A DNA stretch of 60,000 nt from Owenia fusiformis (lineage: Eukaryota; Annelida; Polychaeta; Sabellida; Oweniidae), in assembly GCA_903813345.2 (NCBI GenBank), contig CAIIXF020000008.1, forward strand, positions 29,826,005 to 29,886,004. Direction: 5' to 3'. The position numbers and the translations under genes were made by a program. The notes below the pieces were generated by a model. It saw only the letters and a program-made list of their open reading frames with translations, was not told the origin of the DNA and made no database searches. Shown here one piece after another: positions 55,591 through 60,000 of the stretch. The stretch's first letter is position 1; each line of letters opens with the position of its first letter.

Positions 55591-57210
55591 CAAATTTTCA
55601 CTGACAAAAAATTCACGATGTTGTCAATCTGAAATGTTTCATGGCCATTAAATTTCACTGTTAGAGAAATATCCAATTGAATTCAATGTTAAATCAAATA
55701 TTCACAGTGCCTTTAAAAGCTATACGATGATCCCCAGTGGCCCCCAGAAGCTATACAGGCTATACAGCTATACAGTAGTCCGATTGCTCAGATGAGGAAA
55801 GCCAATGCTTATAAAATTTAGACATTATGCCAAAATCTAGACTATGCCAACCTCTCTATTGTATAATAACATTAGATTTTATTATGATGCATGTTCTAAA
55901 TGCCAAAGTCTAGACTATACATGTATGCCAACCTCACTACTGTATAATTTCATTAGATTTCATTTGATATACATGTATATACTAAATATAAAATCTGCAG
56001 TGTCCTATATACTAGTGTAATACTATATACTAGTTTAAGAATCAACTATATGAAGGAATGTTGAAAATCAGCAAAATAATGCATCTCTACGGTAACAAAT
56101 AGTGTTCTATTACTGTTGCTATAGCAACGGATTAAGATTTTTTCTTGATTTTTGTCACATGTGTCAAGCATCATACTAAAACTAATTCCTGAAAATCTCA
56201 AGTTAATATATTTATCAGTATCTGAGATATGAGGGTGTCTTATAGTACCCCCTGTATATTTTATCAGGGGGGTATAAGAAATGCTCTGTAGAGAGTTGCC
56301 CAAGGGTGCCGCACCTGCATCTGGTGGTTTTGAGGTCCCAATCCTTTATTCATGTTGATAAGTTAAAAAAACATTGTAATCCGAAGAAAACGATTGAATG
56401 TCAAAATACCCTATATTTCTGCCAGACTATAAATGGATTCTACAACCCAATATTATGTATACTTTGACACCACTCTTATCATTGTAGCATGCTTAGAAGC
56501 GAAGATATCTTCTTTGTTATATTTCTGGCAGCCATTTTGAAAAATGCATATATTTTGAATATAAAGTGCAAGTGCTTAATTAACAAGACTCGAAACCTAA
56601 TCAAATAGATTCTACAACTACATTAATTTTTTTTGACACCACTCTTATAACTGTAGCATGCACAGAAGCAAAACTATTGTCTCTGATGTATTTTTGGCGG
56701 CCATTTTGAAAAATGTGTATATATATTTCCAATATAAGCGCCATCTAGCTTGTATTTTTGGATTATTTTGTTTCTATTGCCCTTAGGTATGTCCATGCCA
56801 AAGGGGACATTTTGTAAGGTAAGATATCTTAATTTGTAAGTATTCGTAAGTCAAGATATCTTCTTTGCTATATTTCTGGCAGTCATTTTGAAAAACGCGT
56901 ATATTTTGAATATAAAGTGGAAGTTCTTAATTTTCAAGACTCAAGATCTAATAAAATAGATTCTACGACTACATCGCTGTATTTTTGACACCAATCTTAT
57001 AATTGTAGCATGTACAGAATCAAAGATATTGTCTCTGATGAATTTTTGGCGGCCATTTTGAAAAATGTGTATATTTCCAATATAAAGCGCCATCTAGCTT
57101 GTGTCTTTGGATAAATTTATTTCTATTGCCCCAAGGTACTTCCATGCCAAAGGGGACATTTGTATCATACAATGAAGTCCAAATGTAGTTAACCCATCTA
57201 CTATTTTATT

Positions 57211-57435
57211 GTGTTTCAAACCAAACATTTGGCTTCCTCACAAAATCGAATACAGCATTGGATGATCGAACATGTAAATTGTGATTGTAATTTTGTTGAA
57301 GATGAAATCCATTTTGCCATCCATTGTAAACAATGCTCCATCTTGAGATCACATTTTTATAAAACTGTAACTGACATCTCAATACCACATATAAAAACAA
57401 ATTCTGACAATGAGTTATATATTTTTTATTCATAA
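57211..57435 (+). pseudogene. LINE ORF2 C-terminal zinc knuckle
   Basis: CDCNFVEDEIHFAIHCKQC with flanking basic residues (one frame has RTCKLCDCN across the preceding bases) is the conserved C-terminal motif of non-LTR RTs. It lies just outside the foldback element. Confidence 0.75.
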
Positions 57436-58305
57436 GCCTCGTGCATGCACTCGAAATCAACCCAGAAACAATGGGCTGCTCTTTATACAAAATGTTTATG
57501 AAAAGACAATTTGACCTTGAACGGTTGACTGCAATATAATAATTTGAGATATCCTTATGTACCGAATTCATTGCAATAAGTGCCAATGCCCCGTTTCATT
57601 TTGTATTCAATAATACCATATAATCTTTCATAAATTTTAACATGTCAATTATTTTATTATACATATGGATTTCTTACTATTTATCAATATATGCAAAATG
57701 CATCTGAATTGATCTTTAAAGTCCAGTGTTTTATAAGCCGATATTGACTTTTCTTAAATGTTATATTTATGTACAGTGTCTGTATGTACCAAATGTTAAC
57801 CAGTGACACTCAACTCTAAATGACACTATAACAACTTTCAATAGTAACAAGAAAGTATGAATATAAATGTTTGTGCCGATGAATAACGCAAGTTCAATTC
57901 ATTCGTATACTGTCAATAACTGCCATTGGTCTAGCTATCTGAAAAGAGAAAAAATTAATATTAAAAATGTGTCACTGTTTTTCGATTTTCTAAAAACATT
58001 TAAAAAGGGTATTTCTTAATTTATTTACATAATATAAGCCATTTATATTACGATTTTAAAACTTAGTATATATAATATTGCATTTTACAATCTCTAACCC
58101 TTATACTTTCATTAACCGAGCGAAGAGAAAGGAATGTTTTAGGAATAATCAAGCTTAAATGTCTACAATTAAACATATCTTAGATTGTTAAAATTTATAA
58201 TCGAAGTATTCTACGTGTATATAGGAATCATTTTTGGGGTTTTTAATAAACAATTAATAAATTATTTTTTATAAATAATAAATACCTGTAGAATTGGCTG
58301 TCGTT
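57436..58305. other. No gene seen
   Basis: AT-rich sequence downstream of the B-box gene. AATAAA on the minus strand near 58020-58026 is a possible polyadenylation signal for that gene. The minus frame at 57206-57586 is a shadow. Confidence 0.4.
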
Positions 58306-59892
58306 TTACTCCAAATATTTTACAGTGACCAATTCTGGGTGTCTACTAATGACGGCGTTGTCGTGGTGATCCAGCAAAACAACTTTTGGGTTATTCACTT
58401 GCCCAGGGGTCGCTAAGTATTTGACGAATTTTCCGTTGTCATCAAGAATAAGGGTCCTGCTGTTGGTATAGTCAGCCACTAGAACGTAATCATTTGCATC
58501 GATCGTCATTCCCCATGGATTACGCATTTGCCCGTTCCCTGTACCGTACGATCCAAAGCTGAAAACCTCGTCATCGTTCAATGTGAAGCCTTTCACAAAC
58601 GATTTAGTGTAATCGGAAATTACAACAATGTTGTTGCTAGTAATGACGACATTTTCTGGATGATCGAACTTTCCTTTCCCAATGGTAGCCACTTGAGCGC
58701 CAGTATCGCTGTCAATAAGAAATACACATTTGGCTCCTTTGTCCGTCACAAGTAGTTGTCCCTTCGGGGCAGCGTATATACCGTGGGGAATTTGGAAATT
58801 ACCAATGCTCTTTACACGGGCCAGGTTCTTATCGAAAATAGTGATGCATTTATTTTTAGAATCCGTTGCTGCATAACGGTTTCATTGGATACGACAGACA
58901 TCGTAGAATGTGCCATCTGCTGTACTAGTATGTTGTTTAACGAAACTGTCGACATCGTACGTGTAAATATGAGTAGAGGTACAAACTACGATGTTGTTGT
59001 CATGCCCTATAGAGCCTCCCGTAAAGGCTGTGCCCACATTCGTTCTTTTTTCGATCTTCGGCTCGCACAAATTCCTCAGTTCCCGTTTTACATGACCCAT
59101 GTTCGTTAGGTCAAGGGTTCCCGGTTCATAGGTGAACGTATGCATTTCTACGGTATCTTTTTCAGGCAGTTCTTTCCAATCATTCAGCTTCTTTGTTGTT
59201 CCTTTGCTAGCTCTCATAATTTCAATAGGATGGCCGTCGGCAATAAGATCAGTCGCTGCTTGTTTAGTGTCTTCGGTAATATTAATGTCACCTTCTATGA
59301 CTCTTTGTTTGGCTTTTTTCTTATCAACTTCCACATCAGTTTTAGCCTTTGCATTATTACGTAGCATATCGAAATGTTGTTCCAGCTCACGACGTTTGGC
59401 GTCATAGTCGGCATTAATGGCATCTAAAAGCGCTCTGGTTTTTCGATCATACTCTTGCAAAGCTACCTTCGAGTCTTCTAGATTGTCATCGAGCAGTGCC
59501 TTTCGTTGGATAGCAAGTCCTTGCAAAAGTCTTAGATTAGTTTTCTCGTCATCTGCTACTTCTTCGATATCCACGATATTGTGACCAGGGTGGTTTTCTC
59601 TTGCACAAACGTTACATACGACGGTTTGGTCATCAGTACAGAACAAATTCAGCTCTTCGTCAGTATGTTTGTCGCAATTGACGTCGCGTAATTTACTCTC
59701 TTTTCTGGCCCTCTCTCTGTCTTTTTTGGAAGTTCCAGTTAGCTTGTACACTTGGTGTGATTTCGTCTGCGTGAATCTTCGGTGTGCCCTTTCACAGTAC
59801 TTGCATAAGAACGTTGCGCATTCGATACAACGTGACTCGGCCGTGGTAGTATCGCCACTTTCCTTGCATATATCGCACAAAATAGAATCCAT
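58306..59892 (-). pseudogene. B-box / coiled-coil / NHL-type (TRIM-like) reading frame with one in-frame TGA
   Basis: From ATG 59892 the frame runs 528 codons to the stop at 58306, broken only by TGA at codon 337 (58884-58882). B-box 1 is at residues 6-46 (CDICKESGD, CIECATFLCKYC). B-box 2 is at 73-104 (CDKHTDEELNLFCTDDQTVV, CNVC, HPGH). A coiled coil spans about 110-200. A six-bladed NHL/beta-propeller-type C-terminus follows from about 285, with repeats such as NPWGMTIDANDYVLVAD after the stop. No RING finger is present before the B-boxes. This layout is common in expanded TRIM2/3/56-like families of lophotrochozoans, often linked to innate immunity (inference). Reading is coherent on both sides of the TGA in the same frame, so a single G-to-T change (GGA to TGA), sequencing error or allele is likelier than an intron. 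Confidence 0.82.
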
Positions 59893-60000
59893 CGTAGTTT
59901 GGAGTGGTGTGAAAGGAACAACTGTAGTTCTGTAACATAAAAGTACATACAAGTAGTGTCATTCATTTATCAATGCAGTGTCTTCATTGTTGAGTCAAAC

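Larger units (their letters stand above)
52614..57203. mobile_element. 4.6-kb foldback element with a minisatellite core
   Basis: Outer ends TAGTAGATGGGTTAACT (52614) and AGTTAACCCATCTACTA (to 57203). Arms: left about 52614-53935, right about 56045-57203. They share in inverted order GCGCTTTATATTGGAAATAT, TTCAAAATGGCYGCC, the TACAATGTTTTTTTAACTTA stretch and a ~240-bp frame at 53670-53906 (+) / 56046-56303 (-). The right arm carries an extra ~345-bp tandem duplication (about 56500-56815 and 56850-57160). Left-arm sequence at 53076-53345 has its own insertions. No transposase. The layout (long TIRs around tandem repeats) is that of foldback elements. Confidence 0.85.

Noticed and set aside
58882-58884. 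TGA as a selenocysteine codon
   Set aside because: B-box/NHL proteins have no known selenocysteine at this position and I could not identify a SECIS element. A nonsense change or sequence error is simpler.

Overview
This is a eukaryotic, AT-rich and gene-poor stretch that looks like a marine invertebrate genome, most likely lophotrochozoan (mollusc, annelid or brachiopod type). The grounds are a B-box/NHL protein, an intronless uronyl/heparan 2-O-sulfotransferase-like gene, several non-LTR retrotransposon remnants, and dense MITEs and foldback elements. No rRNA gene, clear functional tRNA, CRISPR array or bacterial-type operon was seen. The species assignment is inference.

Only three stretches look like host genes. 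A full-length type II membrane sulfotransferase lies at 25367-26446 (+), with a truncated paralogue at 3217-3540 (+). A type II membrane, glycosyltransferase-like ORF lies at 47606-48649 (-). A B-box/coiled-coil/NHL-type reading frame lies at 58306-59892 (-), with one in-frame TGA. Almost everything else is transposable elements or their wreckage.

The first 26 kb is organised by a segmental duplication. Copy 1 (about 1402-3537) and copy 2 (about 13363-25716) carry the same sequence leading into the sulfotransferase. Copy 2 is far longer because at least four elements inserted into it: a Harbinger-like MITE, an LTR-like 1,960-bp insertion, a dead mariner, and a 7.2-kb nest of elements. Copy 1 preserves the empty site for each, so insertion boundaries and target-site duplications (TSDs) can be read directly. 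Between the copies (4994-11595) lies a foldback structure with two 1,339-bp, nearly identical inverted arms.

From 26.5 to 46 kb the window is layered repeats. There is a MULE-like element with central tandem repeats, a 'CCCAACGAAC' element with a 462-bp internal duplication, a pogo/Tigger-like MITE holding a 3.9-kb L1/Tx1-like LINE, and a hAT element with a 210-bp-arm palindrome. There is also a LINE whose reverse transcriptase is split by a 1,327-bp DNA element with a 5-bp TSD. From 49 to 57 kb there is a GC-motif-rich inverted-repeat element, paired 173-bp MITEs, and a 4.6-kb foldback element whose centre is a 'CCCAGAAGCTATA' minisatellite.

All coordinates, TSDs and inverted repeats were read by eye from the sequence. 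Superfamily names for non-autonomous elements are inferred from TIR/TSD form, not from a transposase, except for the mariner remnant.
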